Shown: positions 46,990 through 59,090, numbered from the stretch's first letter. The stretch: DNA of 64,000 nt from Pleurodeles waltl (GCF_031143425.1 NC_090448.1:334130177-334194176), one strand, 5' to 3'. Notes: generated by a model from the sequence alone, not told the origin. Numbers and translations are program-made.

Positions 46990-49208
46990 CTTAGGACATG
47001 CGTAGAGCTAGGAAACTGAAGACAGTTAGTCATCCTACTAAACCTCATCTCCTAGAGTTGCTCATCCAGTATGACCTCCAGAATCCTGAAGGGCATGTGG
47101 AGGCTGACCCTCCAGAGTTGGAGAAGGAAGTACCTAACTCTGAACATGCCCAGGAGAGCTCATCAGAGATCCTTAGGGGCAACCTGGGACGATGTACTGA
47201 TAGTACAGAGAGGGGCCACACAGGTAGGTCCACTTTTCATCCCCGTGGGTTGGTAACAAGGGAATAGATCCTCCTCATCTTCATCCTCACTCTCCTCAGC
47301 ATTCTCTTCTGAGTCTACCCATTCTAATAACTCAGAGGAGTTAGCTTTAGTAAAGTGGTACAACTTGCCCAAACTTGAGAAGTCAAAGCTTAAGTTGAAA
47401 AGAGAGCAGCTGGCCCTTGAGAGGGAAGCCTTAGAGGTGGAGAGAAAGGAAGAATTTGGGGTTAGAACCCCGTGGTGGCAGCACTAGAGACTCCAGGGTC
47501 AGGGTCTGGGAGGAACACTTTGACTCCAGGAACCTCAACAGGATTGTCCCCCCTTACACATCTGGGGATGATATCCACAAATGGTTAACTGCTCTGAAGA
47601 GAACCTGTAAAGTCCAATAGGTCCCCAGAGGCAATGGGCAGCTATTCGGTGGCTAGACAAAGGTACAGGCAAACTTTTGGCAGTAAGGGAAGAGGATGGA
47701 AACAACTATCAGATTCTGACAGAGGCACTAACTGATGGGTTTTCAGCTTACTACTGAGGAATAGAGGATTATGTTCAGAGAAACTCAAGACTGGGTTAAT
47801 TTTGTAGACTGTGCTGTTAAGGCCCTAGAAGGCTGGCTGCATGGTAGCAATGTACAGGGCTAGGAAGGGCTGTACAATTTGATCATGAGAAAGCACATCC
47901 TGAATAACTCTGTGTCTGATACAATACCTGTGGGACTCTGAGTTGACCTCTCCCCAAGAACTGGGAAAGAAGACAGACAAATTGGTCCGCACCAGGGTGG
48001 GTTAGAAAACCCCTAGTGGGGGGTGTCTAAAAGAAAGGTGATACTTCAAAATCCCAACGGAAGGATGATGAGAAACCTAAAGATAAAAAGAAAGAGTCCT
48101 CTTCATGTCCACAAATGTATTTTTCTAGGGGTGGGTCCAAATTCACCTCTTCCTCTGGAAATAAACCTTAGTGCTCCACATATAAAGTAAAAGGCCGTAG
48201 GACATCTGATCCCAGTTGTCCTAAGAAAAGCACCAATACTACTACTACTCCCCCACCTTGTTCCCTTAGCAGTAGCACTAGTAGTAGTTCCACAACTAAT
48301 GGTGAAGGTGGGTTCACCTTGGGGCCTGCAGTGAACTCTGGCCTAGTCAGAGAAACGACTGAGGCTGTCCTGGTACCAGAGGGTGGCACTGATCTTGCCA
48401 CCTTGGCTGCGTTGCCTCCTAATATGAGGAAATACAGGCAGCACCCCCTCATTAATGGTATTGAGGCAGAGACTTACAGGGACACAGGTGTGTCACTATG
48501 GTAACTGAAAAACTGGTGTCTCCTGAGTAAATCCTACTTGGGCACACTTATATAGTAACCAATGCAGACAGCATCAAGTGCCACCCCATGGCAGTGGTTA
48601 ATTTCAGCTGTAGGTGATTACTGGCCCTAAGAAAGTTGTAGTATCTTCCTTCATTCCTGTAAAGTGTCTTATGATTTGGATACACCAGCATTGGCTGAAG
48701 TGGAGTTGCAGGCCCTTGCAGCAATGCTGGGCATCCCTTTGAGTGTTTGTGGCAGCTAGAGCACAGGTCAAGAAGCAAGTCGAACAAGGAGCATTGGAGC
48801 CTGGAACAAAGGCCCAGACAGCTCCTAAGAAGTGAGGTAGGAAGGGTCAAAAGTTATCCTCTTCCTAGACTCCACGTCAGGATCAGTCTTCTCTGGGAGA
48901 TGATCTTGCCCCTTGTGAGGGAACTGCCCTGGAGGAGCTTGAGCCTGACACAGCAGAGCTTTTGGGGTCAGGGGGACCCTTCAGGGAGGAACTGAGTCTG
49001 GAGCAGAAATCCTGCCCCTCTTGAAGGCCTCAGACAGCAAGCTGCTGCAGAAGAGGCAGGGGATGTCAGTGAATCCCATGGGATTTACTGGGAAGATGGT
49101 CTCCTATATTCTGAGGCTAGAGACCCCAAGCCTGGTACTACCAGGAGGTTGGTTGTTCTTCAGAAGCTTAGGGAGTTTCTTTTGACCCTGGGACATGACA
49201 TACCCCTC
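46990..49208 (+). pseudogene. gag: Gypsy gag and start of protease, broken
   Basis: The first open part (46998-47267) begins RKLKTVSHPTKPHLLELL. A charged helical region near 47370-47450 reads LEKSKLKLKREQLALERE. A degraded gag core follows (47540-48000), recognisable by residue order but crossed by stops. Near 48172-48222 a Cys pair remains from the zinc knuckle. The protease region shows INGIEAETYRDTG with the catalytic Asp-Thr-Gly at 48481-48489, in the frame of 48319-48504. In an intact element gag forms the particle and the protease matures it. Many stops and frameshifts make this copy non-functional. It ends at the DIRS junction, so pol is absent. Confidence 0.75.
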
Positions 49209-49236
49209 TCCCGTGGAGTCTGGGCTCCACATTAAT

Positions 49237-51698
49237 CTTTTATTTACAGACCCCCGGGCCCACGCACCCAATTCAGCGAGACCATCACAGAATTCATCAG
49301 CCCGCACGCCCTAGCCTCACCTGACTATATCCTCCTCAGGGACCTGAACTTCCACCTGGAGAAAAACAACACCACCACCACCCTGCTCGCCAACCTCATC
49401 AACCTCGGACTCAAGCAACTGGTGAGCACCCCCACCCACACCGCTGGTCACACGCTCGACCCCATCTTCTCCGCCAGCAGCCACATCTCCTTCAGCCACT
49501 CCTCCGAACTACACTGGACCGACCACAGATGCGTCCACTTCACCTTCAAATGAGAGACTCACCACCTTCGCACACAACAAATCCCCCGCATACGCTGGAG
49601 CAAAATCTCCACAGAGCAGCTCCTCTCTACACTGAACCAAAACCCACCAGCCATTGTCACTGACACCAACAACGCAGCCCGCAGCCTCACACAGTGGATC
49701 ATCAACTGTGCCGAAAACCTTGCACCACTCAAAAACCACCCTAGCGGATCTAGCATCAGGAAACCCCCATGGTTCACGGACGCCCTCAAAGAATCCAAGA
49801 TATCCTGCCGTACCCTCGAAAAAACCTGGCGCAGGGAACGCACCACAGAAAACATGACAGCCCTCAAGATCGCCATCCGTAAACACCACCAGCTGATCCG
49901 CTCCACCAAAAGGACATCATTCAAAGAGCGACTAGACAACAACACCCACAACAGCAAAGAACTCTTCAACATTGTCAAAGAGCTCTCCAACCCCAGCGCC
50001 AACGTCATCACACCATCACAAGAACTCTGCAACTCCCTCGCTACATTCTTCCACCGTAAGAATGTAGACCTACACAACAGCTTCGGACCCCAGACCCCGC
50101 ACCCACCACCGAACCTACAGCCACCACCACTACTCTTAACGCCTGCACCCCCATCAGCTCAGAAGAGACCAGAAGCATCATGAACACCATCCACTCCGGC
50201 TCCCCCTCGGACCCTTGTCCCCATCACATTATCAACAAAGCCGACTCCGTCATCGCCCCCCATCTCCAGAACATCATCAACAGATCATCCTCTTCAGCCA
50301 CCTTCCCCGAAAGCTGGAAACACGCGGAAGTCAACGCCCTCCTGAAAAAACCCACGGCTGACCCCAATGACCTGTAGAACTTCCACCCCATCTCTCTTCT
50401 CCCCTTCCCGGCCAAGGTCAAGGTCATTGAGAAGACCGTCAACAAGCAGCTGACTGCTTTTCTTGAAGCTAACAACTCGCTGGACCCTTCCCAATCTGGA
50501 TTTCGGGCCAACCACAGCACAGAAATAGCCCTCATCGCAGTCACCGACGACATCAGAACCCTGATGGACAACAGAGAAACATCCGCCCTCATCCTTCTGG
50601 ACCTCTCGGCTGCCTTCGACACCGTATGCCATCGCACCGTAACAACCCGCCTCCGTACCACTGGTATCCTAGGACAGGCCCTTGACTGGATCATCTTGTT
50701 CCTCTCCGACAGAAAACAGAGAGTCCACCTCCCCCCTTCCGCTCAGAACCCACTGAGATCATCTGCGGCGTACCCAAGGTTCCTCGCTCAGCCCAACCCT
50801 CTTCAATATCTACATGAGCCCGCTTGCCGCCATCGCACGCAAACATAACATCAACATCATCTCCTACGCCGACGACACCCAGCTGATACTCTCACTCACC
50901 AAAGACCCAACCACCGCCAAAACCAACCTACAGGAAGGAATGCAAGATGTCACAGAATGGATGAAGCTCAGCCGCCTAAAACTGAATTCAGACAAGACGG
51001 AGGTCCTCATCCTCGGACAATCCCCTTCCGCCTAGGACGACTCCTGGTGGCCAAGGGCTCTGGGCACCGCACCAACGACCTCGGATCACGCACGCAACCT
51101 CGGATTCATCCTGGACCCCCTCCTCACAATGACCAAGCAAGTCAACGCCGTCTCCTCATCATGCTTCAACACCACACGCATGCTCTGAAAAATCTTCCGA
51201 TGGATCCCCGCCGAAACCAGAAAGGCAGTTACCCACGCCCTCATCACAAGCCGTCTGGACTACGGAAACACCCTTTACGCAGGTACCACCGCAAAGCTTC
51301 AGAAACGTCTACAACGCATACAGAACACCTCCGCACGGCTCATCCTCGACATCCCTCGCCACAGCGACATATCCGCCCACCTGAAACACCTACACTGGCT
51401 CCCCATCAACAAGAGGATCACCTTCAGGCTCCTCACCCACGCACACAAAGCACTCCACAACATGGGCCCCGAATACCTCAACAGCCGCCTCTCGTTCTAC
51501 ACGCCCACCCGTCAGTTCCGCTCAGCTAGCCTCGCCCTCGCCACCGTACCACGCATCCGCAGAACCACAGCGGGAGGAAGATCGTTCACCTACCTGGCAG
51601 TCAAAGCATGGAACTCCCTCCCTGCACACCTAAGAATTACCCAGGACCTCCTCACCTTCAGGAAGCGCCTCAAGACTTGGCTCTTCGAGCAGCAGTAA
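49237..51698 (+). pseudogene. LINE ORF2 (endonuclease end and reverse transcriptase), broken
   Basis: The endonuclease end shows LLRDLNFHLE (near 49330), AGHTLDPIF and the HWTDHRC box near 49515. The RT follows in successive frames: SGFRANHSTEIAL near 50497, LLDLSAAFDTV (catalytic Asp) near 50596, and SYADDTQL (the catalytic Asp pair) near 50860-50880. The C-terminal part has NTSARLILDIPR near 51325, HLHWLPINKRI near 51390, GPEYLNSRL, and ends RLKTWLFEQQ at 51698. Stops near 49551 and 50377 and frame changes near 50150, 50760 and 51035 break it. An intact enzyme would nick the target and prime cDNA synthesis. Confidence 0.85.
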
Positions 51699-51767
51699 CC
51701 CTCCCCTGCCCCTCTCCAGCGCCTTGAGACCCTCGCGGGTGAGTAGCGCGCTCTATACATTGATTGA
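49237..51767 (+). mobile_element. CR1/L2-type LINE, 5'-truncated
   Basis: Contains the end of the endonuclease domain, the full RT region and the C-terminal region of ORF2, followed by a short 3' UTR with GAGTAGCGCGCTCTATA and a terminal ATTGATTGATTG. Short tandem repeats at the 3' end and frequent 5' truncation are typical of this clade. It lies inside the DIRS RNase H. The sequence is C-rich and better preserved than its surroundings. Confidence 0.85.
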
Positions 51768-52439
51768 TTGGAGCTCAGGGTGATCAGGCTAGCATTGAAA
51801 GTATTCCTTCCCTCTCTCAAAGGGAAAGTAGTGCAAGTGTTCACGGACAAGACCACCGCCATGATGTACTGCCACAAGCAGGGGCGAGGTGGGGCTGTGG
51901 ACCGTTTGTCAGGAGGCTGTGTGCCTCTGCACATGGCTGGAACATCAGGGCAATTTGCTGGAGATCAACACCTGGCAGGCTTTCTGAACGCCAGAACAGG
52001 CAAACTCAGCCATCAATGCCTTATCAATCATGAATGGCATCTCCATCTGGAGGTGGTGCAAGGTCTCTTTCAGCAGTGGAAAGAGTCTTGGTTAGATCTG
52101 TTCACATCCACAGAGAACCCGTAATGTCAGCTGTTTTGTGCGTTGAAGTTCTAAGGTGGCACTTGCTCGGCAACGCTTTTCATACCGAGTGAAATTCAAG
52201 CCTCCTGTGCGTCTTTCCGCCCATACCACTTCTGCCCACAGTTCTCAAGAAGATGAAGAATGACCGGGCCAAGTAATCTTTGTGGCTCTGGACTGGGCAC
52301 GAAGAGTCTGGTATCCTAAGCTGTTGTAATTACTATTGATCCTCTGATCTGACTGCCCCTTCGGTAAGATCTTCTGCCACAGCAGCAAGGGACAGTTCTT
52401 CACCCGTACTTGTCCATTCTCCACTTCTTGCATGGCAAT

Positions 52440-52989
52440 TGAGCAGCGGCAGTTGACAGCTTTTGACCTTCCGCCCAAAGTCTGTAACGTTATCTTTTCA
52501 ACCAGGCATCCCTCCATCAAAACGGTATACACCTGTTGATGGAACAAATTTGTGCCATGGTGCACAGACAAATCTGTTGACCCCCTCGCTACCCCTCCAT
52601 CTGAGGTCATCTTATTTGTGCTTTCTTTAGCTAAGCAGGGCTCTGCTTTGGGCATTTTCAAAGGTTGATTGTCTGCAGTCTCTGCTTTCTTAGATTACCT
52701 GACCTCCTTGTTTAAATCTCATATTGTTATTAAATTCCTGAAGGGTCTGACCCGTATGTTTCCCCCCTTTCCATTCATAATGCCCCAAGGGGATTTGAAT
52801 CTGGTTCTTACTTTTCTAATGTGTGCTCCTTTTGAGCCACTTCAAAACTGTCCGCTCCGGCTTCTAACTTTAAAAACAGCCTTACTTGTGGCCATCACTT
52901 CTACATCCAGGGTGAGTGAGTTGCAGGCCGTTTCATCAAAGCCACCCTTCCTTTTCATCTATCCTGACAAGGTGGTGCTTATTCAATGG
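52440..52989 (+). pseudogene. DIRS tyrosine recombinase, truncated by an LTR
   Basis: The N-terminal domain is in several frames from about 52500. From 52669 one frame runs AFLDYLTSLFKSHIVIKFL and GDLNLVLTFLMCAPFEPL to ITSTSRVSELQAVSSKPP, which includes the first catalytic Arg. At 52990 the sequence changes to the LTR terminus. The rest of the frame to 53130 is LTR sequence. The HxxR and Tyr motifs are missing. Confidence 0.8.
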
Positions 52990-53816
52990 TGTTGGAAGCT
53001 GGCTCTGTATATACTTTATCAAATAAATGGATATAATGTGCACAGAGTCCAGGAATTCCCCAGAGGCTTGACAGAGGCTGAAATAGATAATACTAATGCT
53101 CTATTTGTGGTAGTGTGGTCAAGCAGTTAGGCTTACCAGAGGGTAGTGCAAAGCATTTATTGTACACACACAGGCAATAAAGGAAACCCACACTCAATGA
53201 CTAACTCTTGACCAATGGTTGTTATATAGCATAAATAATACTTTGTTACTTTATTTCTAGAACCACAAGATTCAGTTAAGTACATTTGCAAGTAAGTATT
53301 ATACATATGTATCAACACTACTTTGTTTCAATTTGGCAAGTTAAACGGGTTTCAAGAAAATAGCAAATATCTTCTTTAAGTTGACACAGTGTAATTTTCA
53401 GAGACAGTTCTGGGGGGAAGAAAAGTTAGTATGGTTTTGAGGTAAGTACAAGACTTTCAGTTGCAGTCTCCAGGAGTTAGGATGTCCACAGGTTGGGGTT
53501 CAGGTTAACCACAAACACCTACCGCAATCAACAGTTGTCTCTTGTTTGCACGAAGACCGCAGAGGAGGAAATGCATGGAAAAATAGGGTGTGTCAGAATT
53601 TCCGATGCTGCACAGACGATGCTTTGTTTCTTTCCACACTGCAAGGGACTTTGCTTCGATTTCTGGTATGCAGTCTTGGTTCCGCACTGCGATGCAGGGC
53701 TTTTTGACGCCCAGGGACAAGCGTGAAAATCCTGGGTGTATGGGACGAAGTCACAGGCGTTGCGTCTATCCGGTAGGCGATGCATCAAATTTTCTGTTGC
53801 GCAGCAGGCGCTGTGT

Positions 53817-54010
53817 CGATTCTTCACTCAGGAAGTCGGGCTGCGTTGTTCTGGCTCAGTTGTGCGTTGATCCGGTAGGGCTGTCCGTCAAATTTCGGGT
53901 CGCAACGCAGGCAATGCATTGATCTTCACTCAGGAAGTCGTGCTGCGTCATTCCGGTTCGGCTGTGCAGCAAGTTTCATGTCGCAAGGCAGGCTGTGCAT
54001 CGATTTTTTG
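53817..54010. repeat. Two ~105-bp tandem units inside the LTR
   Basis: The word CTTCACTCAGGAAGTCG occurs near 53822 and 53924, each followed by a similar passage through CGGTTCGGCTGTGC-like and GTCGCAA..CAGGC..TGCAT sequence. Weaker related text extends upstream to about 53740. Confidence 0.65.
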
Positions 54011-54039
54011 CACACAGGGAATTTCCTTGAAGAGATTAA

Positions 54040-54661
54040 GGCCCTCATTACGACCCTGGCGGTTTGTAACCGCCAGGGCCGCTGGACGGGGAGGCACCGC
54101 CGACAGGCCGGCGGTGCCCCGCGGGGCATTCTGACCGCGGCGGCTTAGCCGCGGTCAGAGAAGGGAAACCGGCGGTCTCCCGCCGGTTTCCCACTGCCCC
54201 CAAGGAATCCTCCAAGCCGGCGCAGCTTGCTGCGCCGGCTTGGGGATTCCGACTCCCCCTCCCGCCATCCAGTTCCTGGCGGTTCTCCCGCCGGGAACCG
54301 GATGGCGGGAGGGGGAGTCGCGGGGCCCCTGCAGTGCCCATGCCAACGGCATGGGCACTGCAGGGCCCCCCGTAAGAGGGCCCCAAAATGTATTTCACTG
54401 TCTGCCTTGCAGACAGTGAAATACGCGACGGGTGCAACAGCACCTGTCGCACCTTCCCACTCCGCCGGCTCGATTACGAGCTGGCATCCTCGTGGGAAGG
54501 GAGTTTTTCCCTGGGCTGGCGGGCGGTCTTTTGGAGACCGCCCGCCAGCCCAGGGAAAAACTCATAATACCCTCCGCGGTCTTTTGACCGCGGAGCGGTA
54601 TTATGGAGGGCTGAATTCTGGCGGGCGGCCTCCGCCGCCCGCCAGAATCAGAATGAGGGCC
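54040..54661. mobile_element. GC-rich hairpin-chain element (MITE-like)
   Basis: Terminal inverted repeats GGCCCTCATTACGACCCTGG and the complement of CAGAATCAGAATGAGGGCC. The interior is a series of hairpins in the same order as the copy at 14174-14797, for example GTGCCCATGC/GCATGGGCAC (near 54335) and CTGTCTGC/GCAGACAG (near 54398-54418), with altered sequence in many stems. The flanking triplets TAA and CTA do not match. Confidence 0.8.
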
Positions 54662-55197
54662 CTAGTCTTTTTGGCCCTGAGACATCAGAAAACAGGAGGC
54701 ACGCTCAATCCAAGCCCTTGGAGAGCACTTCTCAGCAAAGTCAGAGGGCAGCAAGGCAGCAAGGCAACAGCAGTCCTTCACAGCAAAGCAGTCCAGATGA
54801 GTCCTTTGGGCAAGCCAGGCAGTTCATCTTGACACGTTGCAGGTTCAGGTCCAGAAGTGTCTGATTTGGTGGGGTCAGGGACCCAGTTTATATATCCAAA
54901 TAACCTATGAAGTGGGGTAGACTTCAAAGAGTGGTTTTGAAGTGCATAAGGTCCATTTGCAGTACAGGTCCGTCTGCCAGGGTCCCTGTAGGTGGTTTGG
55001 CAATCCATTGTGTGAGGTCAGGCAACTAGCCTTTGAAATGTAAGTGTCAGACCCTCCACCCTTCCAGCCCAGGAAGACCCATTCAGTATACAGATGAATG
55101 CAGATGTGTCTGAGTGTTCTGTGCTTGTCTGGGTGGAATGCACAAGGGAGCTGTCAACCAGCCCAGCCCAGCCCAGACGTGGATTGGAGACGGGCTG

Positions 55198-57849
55198 TGT
55201 AAGGAAATGCCTCCTTGGCATGGTTACTCCCTGACTTTTTGCCTTTGCTGATGCCAAGTTATGATTTGAAAGTGTGCTGAGGCCTGCTAACCAGGCCCCA
55301 GCACTAGTGTTCTTTCCCTAACCTGTACCTTTGTTTCCACAATTGACACACCCTGGCATCCAGGTAAGTCCCTTGTAACTGGTACCCCTGGTACCAAGGG
55401 CCCTGATGCCAGGGAAGGTCTCTAAGGGCTGCAGCATGTCTTATGCCACCCTGGAGACCCCTCACTCAGCACAGACACACTGCTTGCCAGCTTCTGTATC
55501 CTGGTGGGGATAAAATGACTAAGTCGACATGGCACTCCCCTCAGGGTGCCATGCCAACATCACACTGCCTATAGGTATAGATAAGTCACCCCTCTAGCAG
55601 GCTTTACAGCCCTAAGGCAGGGTGCACTATACCATAGGTGAGGGCATAAGTGTATGAGCACTATGCCCCTACAGTGTCTAAGCATAACCTTAGACATTGT
55701 AAGTGCAGGGTAGCCATAAGAGTATATTGTCTGGGAGTCTGTCATGCACGAACTCCACAGCACCATAATGGCTACACTGAAAACTGAAGTTTGGTATCAA
55801 ACTTCTCAGCACAATAAATGCACACTGATGCCAGTGTACATTTTTTTGTAAAATATACCCCAGAGGGCATCATAGAGATGCCCCCTGAAACCATACCCGA
55901 CTTCCAGTGTGGGCTGACTAGTTTTAGCAGCCTGCCACACACTAGACATGTTGCTGGCCACATGGGGAGAGTGCCTTTGTCACTCTGTGGCTAGTAACAA
56001 AGCCTATACTGGGTGGAGGTGCTTCTCACCTCCCCCTGCAGGAACTGTAACACCTGGCGGTGAGCCTCAAAGGCTCACCCCTTTTGTTACAGTGCCACAG
56101 GGCATCCCAGCTAGTGGAGTTTCCCGCCCCCTCTGTCCACGGCCCCACTTTTGGCGGCAAGGCCGGAGGATATAAGGAGAAAAACAAGGAGGAGTCACTG
56201 GCCAGTCAGGACAGCCCCTAAGGTGTCCTGAGCTGAGGTGACTCTGTCTTTTAGAAATCCTCCATCTTGCAGATGGAGGATTCCCCCAATAGGATTAGGG
56301 ATGTGCCCCCGTCCCCTCAGGGAGGAGGCACAAAGAAGGTGTAGCCACCCTCACGGCTAGTAGCCATTGGCTACTAACCCCCCCAGACCTAAACACACCC
56401 CTGAATCGAGTACTTAGGGGCTCCCAGAACCTAGGTAACTAGATTCCTGCAACCTAAGACGAAGAAGGACTGCTGAGCTGAAAAACCTGCAGAGAAGACG
56501 GAGACACCAACTGCTTTGGCCCCAGCTCTACCGGCCTGTCTCCCCACTTCAAGAGAACTGCTACAGCGACGCGTTCCACGGGGTCCAGCGACCTCTGAAG
56601 CCTCAGAGGACTACCCTGCATCTAAAAGGACCAAGAACTCCCGAGGACAGCGGCTCTGCTCCAAATAAGAAACATCTTTGCAACAAAGAAGCAACTTTGA
56701 AAGAACACATGTTTCCTGCCGGAAGCGTGAGACTTTACACTCTGCACCCGACGCCCCCGGCTCGACTTGTGGAGAACCAACACTACAGGGAGGACTCCTC
56801 GGCGACTGCGAGCCCGTGAGTAGCCAGAGTTGACCCTCCTGAGCCCCCACAGCAACGCCTGCAGAGAGAATCCAGAGGCTCCCCCTGACTGCGACTGCCT
56901 GCTTCTAAGAACCCGACGCCTGGTAGGGACACTGCACCCGCAGCCCCCAGGACCTGAAAGATTTGACCTCCAGTGCAGGAGCGACCCCCAGGTGGTGGCT
57001 ACCCCGAGGAGCCCCCCCCCCTTACCTGCCTGCATTGCTGAAGAGACCCCTGAGTGTCCCATTGAACTCCATTGCAAACCCGACGCCTGTTTGCACACTG
57101 CACCCGGCCGCCCCCGTGCCGCTGAGGGTGTTCTTTTTGTGCTGACTTGTGTCTCCCCGGTGCCCTACAAAACCCCCCTGGTCTGCCCTCCGAAGACAAG
57201 GGTACTTACCTGCTGGCAGACTGGAACCGGGACACCCCCTTCTCCATTGAAGCCTATGTGTTATGGTCACCACTTTGACCTCTGCACCTGACCGGCCCTG
57301 AGCTGCTGGTGTGGTAACTTTGGGGTTGCCCTGAACCCCCAACAGTGGGCTACCTTGGACCCAACTTTGAACCCTGTAGATGGTTTACTTACCTGCAAAC
57401 CTAACAAACACTTACCTCTCCCAGGAACTGTCTAAAATTGCACAATGTCCAGTTTTAAAATAACTTATTGCCATTTGTGTGAAAACTGTATATGCTATTT
57501 TGGTAATTCAAAGTTCCTAAAGTTACTAAGTGAAATACCTTTCATTTAAAGTATTGTTTGTAAATCTTGAACCTGTGGTTCTTAAAATAAACTAAGAAAA
57601 GATTTTTTCGATATAAAAACCTATTGGCCTGGAATTGTCTTTGAGTGTGTGTTCCCCATTTATTGCCTGTGTGTGTACAACAAATGCTTAACACTACCCT
57701 CTGATAAGCCTACTGCTCGACCACACTACCACAAAATAGAGCATTAGATTATCTCTTTTTGCCACTATCTTACCTCTAAGGGGAACCCTTGGACTCTGTG
57801 CACACTATTTCTTACTTTGAAATAGTATATACAGAGCCAACTTCCTACA
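55198..57849 (+). mobile_element. Complete solo Gypsy-type LTR with perfect 5-bp duplication
   Basis: Starts TGTAAGGAAATGCC and ends GCCAACTTCCTACA. The target duplication GGCTG lies at 55193-55197 and 57850-57854. An AATAAA-containing word (TTAAAATAAACTAAG) lies near 57583. It is 2652 bp and serves as the reference copy for the family in this window. The host LTR continues on either side. Confidence 0.9.
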
Positions 57850-58610
57850 GGCTGTAAGGCACAGATGGATTTGAGGTGCAGAGAAATGCTCACTTTAGTG
57901 GCATTTCTAAAATAGTGATATAAAATCCAACCTCACCAATAAGCAGGATTTTATATTACCATTCTGCTATTGTTAACATGACCTGTCTACCCCTTTCTGA
58001 TCAGAATTTACCACTCAAAGAGTATATGAGGGCAGACCTAATGCTAGCCTATGAAAGGAGCAGGCCTCACATTAGTGGAAAACAAATTTATGAGTTTTCA
58101 AACTACCAGCACATATAAAACACACACATGTATATGTCCTGCCTTTTTCTTACAAAGCACCCTGCCCAATGGGCTACCTAGGGCCTACCTTAGTGGTGAC
58201 TTATATGTAGAAAAGGGGGAGTTTAAGGCCTGGCAAGTACTTTTAATTGCCAAGTCGAAGTGGCAGTGAAACAGCACACACAGGCCTTGCAATGGCAGGC
58301 CTTAGACATGGTTTTGGGGCTACTTAAGTGTGTGGAACAATCAGTGCTGCAGGCCCACTAGTCTCATTTAATGTACGGGCCCTGGGCACATGTAGTGCAC
58401 ATTACTAGGGACTTACAAGTAAATTAAATATGCCAGTTTTGTATGAGCCAGTGCTACCATGTTTGAAGGCGGAGAGCATATGCACTTTAGCACGGGTTAG
58501 CAGTGGTAAAGTGCGCAGAGTCCCAAAACCAGCAAAAACCGTGTCAGAAAAGTGGAGGGAGGCAGGCAAAAAGTTGGGGGGTGACCATCCTAAGGCTGTC
58601 AGGTCTAACA

Positions 58611-58945
58611 GTAAGGAATATGCAACTAGAATATGTCTTTACCAGATAGTGTTACCAAAGGTAGGTAACTTGCTCTTTTGGGCCTCTCATCCAAAGGTGT
58701 GGACTACTTCAGGAAAGAAACTGACATCAGGGAGCTTGGGTAGTGCTTTTATGCATCTTTACCCACCACTTCCATGGCAGAACCGGAGTTCCTGCAAAGC
58801 CACAAGCCACACAATGGCATCTACTCCACATGCAGGGTCTATGCTGAACAATCTTCCAGATCTAGCCTGGCAGCTGTGAGGAATCTGCTGTTAGACAGAG
58901 TATCCACCAGAACGAGCATTAACAAATGTAAGTAACTTGTTCATA
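58611..58945 (+). repeat. DIRS terminal-repeat piece
   Basis: GTAAGGAATATGCAACTAGA (58611) followed by ACCAAAGGTAGGTAACTTG and, near the end, GAGGAATCTGCTGTTAGACA and AAATGTAAGTAACTTG. These match the terminal motifs at 22560-22620. It may be the displaced 3' end of fragment 6, with the intervening recombinase lost. Confidence 0.6.
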
Positions 58946-59090
58946 ACTAGACCAGTTAGTATGTAACTGAATAGTGGACAATGGATGCCTAACACTGTAC
59001 AATTGAGTTGTCCAAAATACATGCACCCTTAAGGTTAAGAATGGTCCCATGAATCAGCTGTTTTAAATTGGGTTTTTTTCTTTGCCTCAG
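58946..59090 (+). other. Probable host intron, upstream of the candidate exon
   Basis: AT-rich sequence ending in a strong acceptor: GGTTTTTTTCTTTGCCTCAG at 59071-59090. No repeat was recognised. Confidence 0.45.

Larger units (their letters stand above)
40698..49208 (+). mobile_element. Gypsy-type LTR retrotransposon, 5' part, with nested insertions
   Basis: The order on the plus strand is 5' LTR (40698-44410), primer-binding-site-like sequence, leader, gag and the start of protease, then truncation against DIRS sequence at about 49208. The RT, RNase H, integrase and 3' LTR are missing. A hairpin-chain element lies within the LTR and an inverted solo LTR within the leader. With both removed, the structure is the standard Gypsy order. 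Confidence 0.75.
49209..52989 (+). mobile_element. DIRS-like fragment 6, interrupted by a LINE
   Basis: Starts within RNase H at CTCCCGTGGAGTCTGGGCTC, is interrupted at about 49237-51767, and resumes with GAGCTCAGGGTGATCAGGC, which is the next RNase H block (compare 6063-6085). It continues through RNase H (FTDKTTAMMYCHKQG near 51840; the second DN pair is changed to DK) and the recombinase N-terminus, then is cut by the LTR at 52990. Confidence 0.85.
52990..58610 (-). repeat. Gypsy-type long LTR (second subfamily), minus orientation, with two nested insertions
   Basis: One end reads TGTTGGAAGCTGGCTC (52990), the other GTCAGGTCTAACA (58610), giving TG...CA with a short inverted repeat. It is interrupted by a hairpin-chain element at 54040-54661 and by a solo LTR at 55198-57849. 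Removing both leaves about 2.3 kb. The flanking bases AATGG and GTAAG do not match, so it is not a simple insertion with intact duplication. The open frames inside (for example near 53590 and 54227) are not genes. Confidence 0.7.

Noticed and set aside
51299..51529. Open frames on both strands near the LINE C-terminus
   Set aside because: These are shadows of LINE ORF2; only the plus-strand frame with HLHWLPINKRI and the terminal frame 51462-51698 match the family.
49209..51767. Gypsy element continuing past 49208 into pol
   Set aside because: Sequence after 49208 matches DIRS RNase H and then LINE endonuclease and RT, not Gypsy pol, so the Gypsy copy is truncated there.
54048..54832. 134- and 201-codon open frames
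   Set aside because: They span the second GC-rich hairpin-chain element and adjoining LTR sequence; they have the same artefactual composition.
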